A model generated the notes under the pieces. That model ran no database searches. It saw only the letters and a program-made list of their open reading frames with translations, and had not been told where the DNA came from. A stretch of 64,000 bases of DNA from Acestrorhynchus altus (taxonomy: Eukaryota; Chordata; Actinopteri; Characiformes; Acestrorhynchidae). Shown piece after piece: positions 32,945-43,765 of the stretch (positions are counted from its first letter, which is position 1; every line of letters begins with the position of its first letter). Location: contig CM067521.1 of NCBI GenBank assembly GCA_034509495.1, positions 23,215,767 through 23,279,766 on the forward strand. The letters run 5' to 3'. A program made the position numbers and the translations under genes.

Positions 32945-33180
32945 ACTATTCAGTCCTGCTCCCTTCCCACACCTTCTCTAATTTGCAAGCAGCCCCAGAT
33001 CATGATGCTTCCACCACCACGCTTAACAGTTGGTACAGCGCACTTAGGTTTGAATGCATCACCATTACTCCACATTTGTCTGAAGTGACCATTTAACATT
33101 TCTCCAGAGTCTGTCAGCAGCAAACCGAAGACGTCGGTTTTGGACCAGGGTCTTCTTTCTTGGATGACCACCAATCAGTC
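32945..33180 (-). pseudogene. Tc1-like transposase fossil, central segment
   Basis: The minus frame 33174-32950 encodes, at 33057-32989, AFKPKCAVPTVKRGGGSIMIW then GC. This is the conserved 'P.VKHGGGS.M.WGCF' region between the second and third catalytic residues of Tc1-family transposases (known motif). Neighbouring residues QMWSNGD also fit. The frame ends soon after, and no DNA-binding domain, other catalytic regions or terminal repeats were found. Confidence 0.75.
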
Positions 33181-33269
33181 CATACTAAGACTTTAGACAC
33201 TAGTTTTACTAGTGCACAGATTTGTATGTTGGTCAGTTCTGCTTTCATCTGGTTTTCCTTCAAGGCCAA

Positions 33270-33297
33270 ACACACACACACACACACATATATATAA

Positions 33298-33331
<34 letters not shown>

Positions 33332-33337
33332 CACACA
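33270..33337. repeat. (CA)n(TA)n(TG)n compound microsatellite
   Basis: CA run, then TATATATA, AATGTATA, a TG run and a short CA run. The CA and TG halves are reverse complements, so the tract is self-complementary, and it alternates purine and pyrimidine. Confidence 0.95.
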
Positions 33338-33593
33338 GAGGCAGGAATACACACTTCAGTACTTCAGGAAAACAAAAAGCAGATGCAATGCTGAGAGAGA
33401 CTTTGACCTTTGTCATCGCCTTTTGTTGCACGTCTTCTTTTCCTCGTTCTCCTTTTTTCCACTCCAGTTCCCACATAAACAAACAGAGAGCTCCATTGTG
33501 TGGAGCTGTTGTAGCACATGAGCATCTGGGCTCTGACATCAGTTTGTCAAAACTCCCGACAGCAGAATGAAAATCAAGATCCCTTCCCTTTTT

Positions 33594-33640
33594 TCTCTCT
33601 CTCTGCTCTTCTACCACGCACGCACACTCTCTTTCTCTCG

Positions 33641-33681
<41 letters not shown>

Positions 33682-33690
33682 CCACACACT
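33594..33690. repeat. (CT)n tract ending in CACA
   Basis: Pure CT from about 33634 to 33674, with degenerate CT-rich flanks. Confidence 0.95.
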
Positions 33691-33846
33691 CCTATTGTCT
33701 CTCTATTAGTTTCATCTCTATTTCTCTCTCAATTCAATTCAGTTTAAAGTTGGTTTATTGGCATGAAATAATTATTTCCAAAGCTGCGTCCATGAAATGT
33801 ACATATAAAATATAAAATCTGAACGGTATGAATTTGACACTTATTA

Positions 33847-33850
<4 letters not shown>

Positions 33851-33890
<40 letters not shown>

Positions 33891-33906
33891 CATAATAATA
33901 ATAATC
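33851..33906. repeat. (TAA)n microsatellite
   Basis: About 18 units with one CATAA interruption. Confidence 0.95.
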
Positions 33907-34024
33907 TCCTCTTTCTCAGTCACTTTCTGTAATTTTTCTCTCTCTATCAGCCTCGTGTCACTCTCTCTCACTCTTTGGCACTCCCACTCATTTCTCTCAC
34001 CTTTTTAACTCTTCTCTCTCTCTC

Positions 34025-34074
<50 letters not shown>

Positions 34075-34306
34075 GTCTCCCTTTCTCTCTCAGATACCCT
34101 TGTTTCTCTCTCTTAGTCTCTTCTGTTTCTCTCTTTTTCTGTTCTGTCTCACCCTCTCTCTTGTTTTGTAGACTCTTGTCTCTCTCGCTCCTTTTCTCTA
34201 TTGGCCTATTCTTTCTCTCCGACTCTGTCGCTCCCACTATCCTTTATTTTTATAACTCTCTCTCTCTCTCACTCTCTCTCACTCTCTCTCTCTCACTCAT
34301 ATCCCC
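33907..34306. repeat. Long pyrimidine-rich (CT)n domain
   Basis: About 400 bp of CT-dominated sequence, with a pure run at about 34029-34072 and another at 34254-34291. It accounts for the 138-codon serine/leucine-rich plus frame and the arginine/glutamate-rich minus frame. Confidence 0.9.
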
Positions 34307-34960
34307 GTGCACTCTCCAGTTCTCCCTCTGGCTTGTCAGCTGCCAGGGGCTGACATCTCCTTTCATGTTCCGTGCCCAGCGAGGGCTTTGAACATTCGTT
34401 TGATTCTTTTAAGATAATAGCTGGTTAGCTGTCAGAGAGAGGATGATCAGTTAAAACCTTAATCACTGCCTGTCGACTCACATGACAGTTATTTTATTGT
34501 TTTTTTTTTCTCCTGCCCCTTCCCTCTGCCTCTAAAATTAATCCCACGAGCAAGGCAACAGCAAACACAACCGCGCGCCGTGTTGGTAAGAAACAGAGCG
34601 AAGCAGAGGGAGGAGGGCGAAGGAGGTCGAATGTATGGATGCCCGTTGCCGGGGGTGACCGTTGGTGTTGTGTTGGTTTAGCTCAAACCCGCTCAGGATC
34701 CAAAAGGAGGTAGCTGGAAAGGTCTAGACTAGTTTCCCTCTCCTCATGTAACCTGTCAACTCACACCTGCCAACCTAGGAGGATAAAAAAATCGCCCTGA
34801 TTCCACCCACCTGTCAGTGTATCATGCTCGTGTGACATGGTCTGGCAGGTACAGGAGAGCTACTTGTAGGCCGCCAGAGAGAAGGCCTTGATCAATCAGG
34901 CCTGAGAGCTGTGAATTGTCAACCACTGACATTCCAAAGCCCATGCCAAAACCATCCTCG
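34307..34960. other. Candidate conserved non-coding block
   Basis: Beyond the pyrimidine tract the sequence is unique, with TCATGACAGTTATTTTATTG-like words near 34478, TTAATCCCACGAGCAAGG near 34539 and CTTGATCAATCAGGCCTGAG near 34887. Not coding. Conservation is inferred only. Confidence 0.3.
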
Positions 34961-36645
34961 AAGATGTGACATTCAAAGTGGAACTTTTATTTAAAATAAA
35001 AAAAAAGTTCCTTCCAAGTGGAAGCAGACTCGGAGAAAGTTCTGGAAAAATCTCTATTTCTATAGTTCACATCCCAAATTCACTTCATTAATCAAAAAAA
35101 TTCCCAAAGTTTTTCCTTTTTCATGGAGCTGTGAGGCAAATATACATAATGTAATGGAAAAAAAATAATTAAGCATCTTAAGGTAAGACTAACAAAAATG
35201 AGGGTAGATTTTAGAGTTTTAGATTTCGAGGTGGGTTATTTTTGCACTGAATTTAGGTCTGTTTTGGCCGTTATACTTATTTCTTAAGAACTTCACCAAA
35301 CTGTGAGGTGTTGGCACCCCCCGCTGTGCGAGCATGATCATGTGAGAATTTTGGAGTTGTTCCAGGTTCTCATCGGATGGAACGTTAAGCTGGACACTAA
35401 ATGATGACCCTGTAAATACTCTGAATTAATAAAAGAAGAGTGTAGAAAAACACTTCAGCTCATAAAATATGCAATATGACCTGACCTCAGTGCTTCATTG
35501 CACGGTGTGTGGTGGCCTTACGTCCCTCATAAGAATGTTCTCGTACGTAATTCTCAAAAACAGCAGCAGCTATATTCCAAGTTCTGAAATATTGTCTTAC
35601 ATACTTCATTATTTTTTGTATTTCTAACATAACTTGACACTAACTTAGTTAATATCATGACGTGTCAAATTCCCAAAGTGTGAGATGACTTAATATTCAT
35701 TTATGCTCCCTTTACTTACAATAAAAATATGTTTTGTAAGATGTAACCATCACTGCCCGCATACTTATATGCATCTTTTACGATACCAGTCCATCAGTTC
35801 AGACATGCCAACAGAGGAGGATTTGAAAATGCATTGTAGGACCGTCTTCAGAACACCATTACGGAGTTCTCCATGTTTTGGCGTATTTCCTAGTTACCAA
35901 TAAAATTTAATTTTGTACCAATAGTTTTAATGAAAAAAGGTAAAACTATCCTCCGTCTAATCAGAGCAGAGCACCAGTATTCCGTAAAACCCATAGTCTC
36001 CCAATCGTATTCGCATCATAACACTTCCCCACCCTCATTTACACGCTACTCCGAAGGTTTCTCACTGCCTACTGGGATTTGAAGGCAAAAAACAATAATA
36101 AAGATGGTTTTTATGGACAGAGGAATAAATCATAATAATAATGATTATTATATTATATTAAGTATGTCAGCTGGAAGTATTTCATTGTTTAAATCACGGA
36201 AAATAGTCAATTATACGGAATATTGAAGTGCAGGGAATATATTTACTTTACAAAACACAAGAGTCGAAATGACAATGGAAAAGGGTGACGACGTGTCCCA
36301 CCATCAGTTTCATTTGCAGTCGCCGTTCGCTTAAACTACTGGTTACACTGCCCCTACCGTTTCCAGTGGTAACGGTATATCAAGTTTTCCGAGAACACGC
36401 ACAAAAATGAGCAAATTAGATGCAGGGTATAGACAGAATGCTCCATCTGTGTCGACGTCTGCTTAACCTGCACGATGCCAGTTTGCAAACTCTGACTGTA
36501 CGATTATATGTTCACACACATTCCATGTTTTCTCCAACTGACTAAGTTAAAAAGACCTGGATCCTAGTTTTTCCCGCTCAAGTTCTGGCACCCTGTTTCG
36601 TTCCTGGATAGGTGCTGTCATTAACTCGGGCATAGACTGGGTGAG
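34961..36645. other. Unique, mostly AT-rich sequence
   Basis: Short TAATAATAAT runs lie near 36128-36160. No repeat family or exon was recognised. Confidence 0.4.
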
Positions 36646-37500
36646 AGAGGTGTCTACAGGTACGAGAGGGCCTTTTCTGCAGGTTGAGAATGGCTGCATT
36701 GTTGACACGCTGCAAAAAAGGCTGCAGGCACTTCATGTAGTTGTCTTGCTCTGACCTCCTGATTCATCCTGCTGGCACTCCACCGCTTAGTTGCTCGGCT
36801 AATGGAGGCACAGAGCAGCGCAGGGTCACGCAGGGCCGCGCGGGTACCATGTATGGAATTCCTGAGAACCAACAGCAGGGCCAAAGGTTGTCCCCAATCA
36901 CAGAGAGGACAAAATAAAGAGGCTGCAGTGAAAGAAGAGGAGGTTTGGGGATTTGAGAGGCCGTTTTGGAATTTGCGGCCCGATCTCTCCCGTTTTTGTG
37001 TTTGAATAACTGATGCATACTCTTCCAAAGCTAATCGGTGCTGTGTTCCTTTACTGTCACACCGTTTTTTGTTTTTTTTTCCCTTTCGTTTCAGTTCCCC
37101 AGGCGACGTTGAGAGTGACGGGGCGCAGCGACAAACCAACACAAAAGGGATTTAAATGCATAATGTCTGACAGCGCAACAAGTAACGCGGAGAGAAGCCG
37201 GGTGCTGGAGCGAGTGCGCGTAAGCTGCCACATCCACTGAACGCTTCAGCTGACGATCTGTGGAGGGATCGTGAAAGTCGCGGAAGCCGGCTAAGTTAAT
37301 AGACGACAGGCGCTTGCTGCATGTGTCTCCTCCTCATCCCCCTCTTTCATCAGCCCCTGACTTAGAAGTGACAGTGCTGCACCCGACAAAGGGATTTGTA
37401 ATAACGCCAGGAGAATATGCTTCAGTCCTTATTATTTCACATTATTCCCGCTAATGAATCTTAAAACAAGATACGGGCGCCTAAATTGCTCTGGCTGGCC
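36646..37500. other. Unique, CpG-containing sequence around a possible exon
   Basis: CpG is more frequent at about 37090-37300 than in most of the window (for example GGCGACG, GGGCGCAGCGAC, GAGTGCGCG, GTCGCGG). A 162-codon minus frame (36654-37142) overlaps frames on the other strand and has no domain. 37320-37480 is repeat-free and enhancer-like (ATTATTCCCGCTAATGAATC). Confidence 0.3.
37095..37219 (+). other. Possible orphan exon (splice-site prediction by eye)
   Basis: A strong acceptor-like sequence (a T/C-rich run from about 37064 ending TTTCGTTTCAG at 37094) precedes 125 bp that are open in the frame starting at 37013, followed by a donor-like GTAAGC at 37220. The frame includes an ATG at 37163, giving MSDSATSNAERSRVLERVR up to the donor. 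I recognise no protein family. It could be an alternative first or internal exon, a lncRNA exon, or chance. Confidence 0.2.
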
Positions 37501-37789
37501 CTGGTGGGGAAGTGTATCCCCAGAACGCATGTACAAACATGCGATGTGCTCTCTGCGAACAATGCCGACAATGACATGTAGACCGTGCACAAACAAAGCT
37601 GGCCGCTCCGGTTGTTAGTCCGTCACTGTTTGCAGGTTCTGGGGTCGGAAGAATGCCAAAATAAAGGCGAGAGAAAACAGGATAAATTGGGGTTTACGGC
37701 ACAAAAGCCCACTAATCCATGCATTTGGATATTTGAAACAGAAGCTCCGCAGAGAAAGCATCAAAGACAGCTCTAAATTAGTCTGTGAA

Positions 37790-37792
<3 letters not shown>

Positions 37793-37842
<50 letters not shown>
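37793..37842. repeat. (GA)n microsatellite
   Basis: About 22 perfect units with a GGAAAGAGA lead. Confidence 0.97.
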
Positions 37843-37843
<1 letters not shown>

Positions 37844-38545
37844 GAAGCCTGCCGATTTCCACCAGTGTGAAAAGACGAAGGAGCTGCAATCTCCTAGGGG
37901 CCCAGATTAGAAACATATACTCATTATTCTCTCTCAGTGGGTGTCTAAACCCCAAAAATCCCGCTTCCAGGGAGTGCGCCGAGACATGTTAACCCCAGCG
38001 CTGCTCTGCCTTTGTAGCCGTGCATCGTTAGCCGCTCCACAGCCGCATCTCGGAGGGAAAAAACTGACGAAAGCTGGCAATTAGAAACTCGCCGAGTTTA
38101 CTTGTTCGCCATCACAAGTGGAACAGCCCAAAACACATTACAGACGAAAGTTAAACAAGGAAACAGGCCACGCTTCTCCATATACGAACCAGGCTGTGTT
38201 TTTTTGAACCGTCATTTCACTTTCGTTAAAAGATTACATTAATGTTTTTCACAGAAAACGCTCGTCTGCGAAACATCTCCTGCACTTTTGACCAGAAGAG
38301 CAGCACTTGCGATGGTTAATACAAGCAGGAACAAGTGTAATCACTGCAGGTCATCAGGTGCCATCAGGAGGCAACTTCAGACCCCGTTTTTCCAATTTAC
38401 CAATTTTTTTATTATTTAGTAGATAAAGGAGACACATGCCAAATGAGCTACAAATGCAATACCTTTGATTAGTTATTTGTAATGATTGACAAGGATAATA
38501 AATGTCCTATGTTGTTTTGTTCTTTAAGTATGTATCAGTATTACC
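37843..38545. other. Candidate conserved block at 37960-38260, then unique sequence
   Basis: 37960-38260 is repeat-free with CGTTAGCCGCTCCACAGCCG, CTGGCAATTAGAAACTC and AGATTACATTAATGTTTTTC words. The rest is unremarkable. Confidence 0.3.
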
Positions 38546-38551
38546 CCTCTT

Positions 38552-38905
38552 TGTATGCAGATTGAGCATCAGCCCCGCCCCCTCTCTCTGATCAGTCAGA
38601 GTCTGTATGCAGGTTGAGCATCAGCCCCGCCCCCTCTCTCTGATCAGTCAGAGTCTGTATACAGGTTGATCATGTTCACATGGACAGAGCAGTCAACATG
38701 CACTGGAAGCCTCTTTGGCATTTAAACTGGGATTTATTCCAGTTGGAAAAGAGTGCATTTCAGCTTTTTCTAAGCTCACTTATATGAGGTCACACAAAAC
38801 CCCCATGACTACATAGAGTGCGTCTTGTAATTTGTGATATGTGTATCATATCTGGAGGTTACTACGATCCCGAGTTATGAAGCCTAGAAAGTGGGGATCT
38901 AAGGG
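38552..38905 (+). mobile_element. Family C copy 2 with a 52-bp tandem duplication
   Basis: TGTATGCAG..TTGAGCATCAG, CCCCGCCCCCTCTCTCTGAT, CAGTCAGAGTC occurs at 38552 and 38604, and a third start at 38656 passes into CACATGGACAGAGCAGTCAA, CATGCACTGGAAGCC and TTTAAACTGGGATTTATTCC. The remainder parallels 59760-59975, including GTATCATATCTGGAGGTTAC and TCCCGAGTTATGAAG. Confidence 0.75.
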
Positions 38906-40879
38906 TTAACTTCGTTTTAGGGTCTCCTTGGTGCACGAGTGTCTCTTTGACCCTGTGTGCAGATAAGAGTGAGGCTCAGTGTGGAGTGGTGTGCTTGTAC
39001 TGAAGCTTGAATGAAAGTAAGGAGTCTGTACATTGAGATAAAATAGAGGCAGGGCCCCCTCATTAACCCCTCATGACCCGGCAGTGCAGTTCAGCCTCAG
39101 ACACTGGGCCGAAGGAGAAAGGGCACCTTGAGATCCAAGAGAGGGTGGGGCAGAATGTTACTGTTAGAGGGTCTTCACTGATCTGAGACCTTCAGCTCTA
39201 AATGAAATGTGCTGGTGGGCTGAATTAGTCGTGGGGGCCAATTATGTGATACCTAGCTAGTTAAGCTGGCTGGCGGAGGGATTCTATCAGTATCATGACA
39301 AATGCAAGCAAAGATTGTAGAATTAAACATCATATACACATGGCTGGGTGACAATATTAGGGGCTACAATTTCTCATAACATTATTAATATTAAGTTTTT
39401 ATAATTATAAATATATTGATCTTAAAGTCAAATATTTTTTATGTGAGATCGTCGTTATTTTTGATAAAGTATAAAGTCATATAGCAACAGAATCCTGGAA
39501 ATCACCCCCAATTAGAGCTCTGTTCAATCCTATCATTGGTACCATATTAAAAATCTTGACCCAGGCATTCGCACATCTTTTTCTCCAGAAGGAACCATAA
39601 ACCATGTTGACCACATGAATGATGTGCTCTAGCCAGACATCCAAACCCGCCAAAATAACAATGGCACCAAATCCTGGTACCATTAACTCAAATAATGTGC
39701 CTTTTAATATTGTTCTGCGGATTAATGGTGTTTCGTAGACAGGAACAGTAAATATTTAAGATTCCGCAGTTTTGTTCGGATTGAATTCGTGTTTATCTCG
39801 TTAGAGGCTCGTCGGGAATGACGAGGCAGCCACGCCATGTGATTTCAGAAGTTTAGTAAACACTCCGTCCCCTTGGCTTTGAAGTCTAATGACCTAGAAT
39901 GACTAATAATGTTTACTAGCCCAGAGAAGTAATGAGAGTTTCGCTCAGGGTGGTGAGTCTTAGCAAACACGGGAGAAGGGAGCATGCTGCAAGAGAGAGG
40001 AGCCAGGCAGTTCATCAGCTCTAATGCTGGATAGTGTTATAATCACCGCCATTATTACAGCTACAACAGTCAGAGCATTGATGGAAGAGAAACGAAAGGC
40101 TGGAGGTTGCTTTGGTCTTTTCTCTAAAAATGATCTATTGTCCACTTCAGTGCACAGTGACCCAGCAAGCTCTACAAACATCTCAATGTTCGAAGGAGGG
40201 TGGTCCGAGCATTTTTTAAAGCATTTTTTTTTTGCAAAACGTGATTCATTAATGGTTCGAAATCTGTCGTGAAAAAACCCTGTAAGACTACAGTACCAAT
40301 GTGTGGGTGAGCAATGGGATTCGGGTGTACTTAAGCACTCATAGGAACATCAGCAGTGGCTAAAATCCAAATCTAATCTTGTCCGAATTTTGTCCGAAAG
40401 ATGAAACTGATCTGATGTTTGGAATGAAAATCACTTTGTTTCCAGGCAGGAATGTCTTCTAGAAGTCAACGCAGGTCCTTCACAACCAATTTCTGAAAGA
40501 ACACTCCGTAGGGAACATATGAAGCGGAGTGATACACCTGTGCCTTCACAGGTGGCACACGCCCCACAGGTATTTATTGCCCGATCGTCCCTGTGCAAAG
40601 GGACATGTAAGGTGACTTAATTTTACAAGTGGAGAGACATAGAACCTGTAATGAAAGAAGCATGTGGACTGAGGCAGAAGACTAATATTACAGGATTTAG
40701 ACCAATATGATGGGTTATGTATCATTACAGAGTTCTGGAGAGAGGTCTTGTACAGCTTTATGAATGTTCATAGTGCAGCAGCAACATCCCTTATTCTCTG
40801 TTACAGTAGCAACAGGTATATATGTCTTCATATGACATAAAGGTCTTCTGGCAACTTCCAACAGACACATATTAACCAA
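38906..40879. other. Unique sequence
   Basis: 39380-39430 is AT-rich. Minus frame 39477-39683 (68 codons) and plus frame 40024-40272 (82 codons) were examined and have no recognisable domain. No repeat family could be assigned. Confidence 0.35.
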
Positions 40880-41200
40880 ACCAAGTCACATTGATGAAAC
40901 CTGGGCTTGGAGGCTTCCAGGTGGGCATGGGCTCTGAGTAGGTATATACATAAGTTGTTACTGGAACCCAGTTGGGCTTCCCAAATGTGCCCCCATCTCT
41001 ACTCAAATTAATCTCATCTGTTCCATCTTCCAGGTTTAACTCCTCCTAGACCCACCATTGACCTGGGTGGGCATCCATATGTGGTGCCAACCTAGAACCC
41101 AAGGACAAAACTGGACAATGGTTGCCAGCTGGGCTACCTCTATGGCCCCCACATGGACAAGTTATCTGGGAAGATACTGCAGAGCTCTCCGCTCTGTCTG
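40880..41200. repeat. Possible degenerate dispersed repeat
   Basis: Loose repetition of GGGCTT.., CCCAGTTGGGCTTCCCAAAT, ACCTGGGTGGGCATCC and CCAGCTGGGCTACC words recalls a fish repeat built of such motifs. No period or ends could be set. Confidence 0.3.
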
Positions 41201-41464
41201 TCTGCAGGTCTTACAAAGTTTTTCAAACCTAATCAGACCTCATCAGAACTTAATAGCTTCTTCAGCAATTGTCCTTCAACTCCTTTCACTCCCACAGTCT
41301 TTTTGCCTGTATTTTATTTAATATGTAAAACTTAAAGGTGTACATTTAATTGGTTCATTTGTTTGACCTGGAAAAATCTTCTCATCCGAGTGACCTTCTG
41401 AGCGGCTGCCTCTGAAAGACATTTCATCATCCATCTATAGGTTGGAAAGAAATGTCGTTTATTT

Positions 41465-41562
41465 ACATCTTACAGCATGTAGCTGATGCTCTTATCCAGA
41501 GCGACTTCCAAGGTTTCTCATATTACAGAGCTGAGCCACTATAGTGTTGAGAGTCTTACCTT
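41465..41562 (-). mobile_element. SINE-related 3' segment
   Basis: Contains GTAGCTGATGCTCTTATCCA, GAGCGACTTCCAAGG and TTACAGAGCTGAGCCACTAT blocks, which resemble, in reverse, the conserved 'AGTCGCTCTGGATAAGAGCG' part of fish SINE tails. Short and without identifiable ends. Confidence 0.55.
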
Positions 41563-41635
41563 TGGACTCCTGGTGTAGCACCTGGTGTAATCCACAAGGT
41601 GTGGTGGCAATATCTGTTGTCACACCAACAACATG

Positions 41636-41697
41636 GCTATCTATCTATCTATCCATCCATCCATCCATCCATCCATATCCATCCATATCCATCCACC
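41636..41697. repeat. (ATCT)n(ATCC)n compound microsatellite
   Basis: ATCT units pass into CATC/ATCC units with a duplicated ATATCCATCC. Confidence 0.95.
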
Positions 41698-41727
41698 CTT
41701 TCAATTTCTCCACAGCTACTTTATGTT

Positions 41728-41972
41728 GCACCTATTGCTGACTCAAACGTGCAAATGCACACACAGCTTGTCTAGGCCTGTAGAGAAGTATTGCCAATAG
41801 AATAGGAGATAACCTGAACCTATTGGCACCATGCCTAATGCCTGGCGTGGTATAAAGGGGTATAAAGCTCCTCAGGAATGAACTGTGGAGCAGTGGAGTT
41901 ATGTTCTCTAGAGTGATGATGGGTTTTGGAAAGGGTTGAAGGTGAGGTGCGGTGGTGATCATCTTCCCTGGA
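41728..41972 (+). mobile_element. Family A copy, left half
   Basis: TGCACCTATTGCTGACTC, GTGCAAATGCACACACAGCT, GTAGAGAAGTATTGCCAATA, GAATAGGAG, TATTGGCACCATGCCTAATG, CTGTGGAGCAGTGGAG and GTGGTGATCATC, in family order. Both terminal blocks are missing. Confidence 0.75.
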
Positions 41973-43207
41973 CAGTAGAGTCAGTTATTCCAACAATACC
42001 CTTGATGTCCCTGTTGATGTCCCTCAGGAAATCCCTGTTTTAGAAAGTAGAGAAGAACTGATCAACCAAATGAACCAATGTGTTAGTTGTGCTAGTATGA
42101 ACTTTTAGCTGTCCAATACAGACATGGCCCCTCATCCAAACACTCCGGTTTATTGGTTCTTTTTGGATTAGTGTGCCGGGTCTTAAGTGGTTTTGGTTTT
42201 TCATGGGTTCCATCATCTCCTGAGCGTGGTCACAGACTTCAGAGTCAGAGTTCCTGAGCACAGTAATGACCCTTTCTTTGCTCTCATCTCAGAACAAAGC
42301 CATGGAACCATGTTGCGCTTCCTCCCAGACAAAGCATAGAATTAAGGTCAACAAGTGGGCAGGGATGGTCAGCAGGCCAGAGAGAAAGGACGTAAAGCAT
42401 TGTTGTGGAGAAGAGAAAATGGGGCTTATGGAGGCCTGCTGCACTCAACTAAAATCCCCACCCCCACCACCATTATCTATACAAATCCTACCACCACCTC
42501 CAACCTCCCCCTTTAAGTTCTTCTATGCCCCCCCACCCCAATCTCTCCTCACCTCCTGGGCTTTTTCCACACTCAGACCGGGTGGCAGCAGAGCAGCATG
42601 CTGTCATGCCTTGGTAACGGGCTGATCAGAGAGGGTCCGGCTACCTCATACAGACAGTAGCAATTATCGCAATCAACAGCTCGGCCCAATTATAACTTCC
42701 TGCTCATTATGCCCCAGGGGCCCCGCGGTCCGACTTACAAGAAAATTAAGCGGCCGCCTCGCTTTGCATAACTTAATTTGAAATGACAGGGTGTGACATG
42801 GAGGGCTTCTGACCCTGCCAGCAACCGGCCCCATGTGTGGCAACAATTTACACTGCCAAATTGCTCCCAGGCTGCCCTTGGTTGAAGAGGCGAGGATGAG
42901 ACCCCTTGGAGCTGCTGCACACGAGCCTGGTCTGCAACCACAGTGCTAGAACCTTCCGATGCCTGCTCCCCTATATTGTGTTAAAAGACAAAGAATGCAC
43001 AGGAAGTGGATCATCAGAACTAGGGAGCTTTCCTTAACCATGAGAAGTTTGTTCCTTAGGGTCCTCTCTCGGACTGAAAACATTAATGCCATCGTAACAC
43101 AATGGAACCTTCACAACACGTCCGACACATTTTTGCTTTCTGTTCTCTGAAACGGGGCTAGAAACACCTGTTCTGTTTCTCTGTTCTTTTGTGTTTAATT
43201 TACACAC
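41973..43207. other. Unique sequence, candidate conserved block at 42630-42910
   Basis: 42440-42560 is C-rich (CCCCCACCACC-type). 42630-42910 is repeat-free with CAATTATAACTTCCTGCTCA, AAGAAAATTAAGCGGCCGCC and CATAACTTAATTTG words, suggestive of an enhancer. No supported exon. Confidence 0.35.
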
Positions 43208-43328
43208 GGTTCTTCAGTTTGAACCTGTGGAGGAACCTCTTAAAGTGCTTCAAAGAATCTTTTGTCCTTCCACTGAAGGTTCATTGAAGCACCTTAAAGG
43301 TTCCTCCACAGTTTCAAACTGAAGAACC
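43208..43328. mobile_element. Foldback (hairpin) element, GGTTC type
   Basis: Arms 43208-43253 and 43284-43328 are inverted repeats over about 45 bp with few mismatches (GGTTCTTCAGTTTGAA..CTGTGGAGGAACCT..TAAAG.TGCTTCAA), with a 30-bp loop. Related GGTTC/GAACC-rich fragments occur at 55610-55690 and 58980-60250. Short foldback elements of this type (for example 'Angel') are known in teleosts; I do not claim that identity. Confidence 0.7.
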
Positions 43329-43524
43329 ACCAAAGGTTCCTCAAAGAACTTATATAGCAGAGCTTTTCAGCGCCAACAACCCTTTCCTCCATAACATTAA
43401 CCTCCATAATTTTAGAGTGCTGCTGGTCATATAAGCTTTTGGGTTCTGCTACGAGTTGTTCTGCTGTCGTCTTGATTTGTTTGGTCTTCAGACATAATAA
43501 CAGAGCTTTGATTGGTCAAGCAGA

Positions 43525-43765
43525 TGGACTAGAGAATGACCAACCCAAACTGTACACAAACAGATGAACTTACATCCTGCACATATCGCTGGGTTGTTAT
43601 TGTCCCTCGTATGCCTACAAGGGGTGACCGAATGTCATGTGTAAAGACTCTCCAGAGTATTACGGCAGTCGGGGGCTGTGTATTGCTCCACAGCATTGGA
43701 TTGAAATGCTGAGTGTGAAGCCTCCAAACAGAACCTGGACTCGTCCGTAAAGACAACACATAGTC
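43525..43765 (-). pseudogene. Tc1-superfamily transposase fossil
   Basis: On the minus strand a frame near 43759-43730 encodes VFTDESRFCLEA, whose DES is the second catalytic aspartate region of Tc1-like transposases. After a frame change, a 76-codon frame encodes ILWRVFTHDIRSPLVGIRGT followed by ITTQRYVQDV, matching the usual 'RSPLV.I.GT.TAQRYVDD' region. The first aspartate and the third acidic residue are not found. This looks like a different lineage from 32945-33180 and 47631-48151, as the conserved segments differ. Confidence 0.75.

Noticed and set aside
33975..34391. 138-codon serine/leucine-rich frame and the opposite arginine/glutamate-rich frames
   Set aside because: Translations of (CT)n and (GA)n tracts.
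36654..37142. 162-codon minus-strand frame
   Set aside because: No recognisable domain, overlapping frames on both strands and no supporting signals; expected by chance in 64 kb.
39477..39683. 68-codon minus frame as a transposase or retroelement piece
   Set aside because: Checked for Tc1, mariner and reverse-transcriptase motifs; none found.
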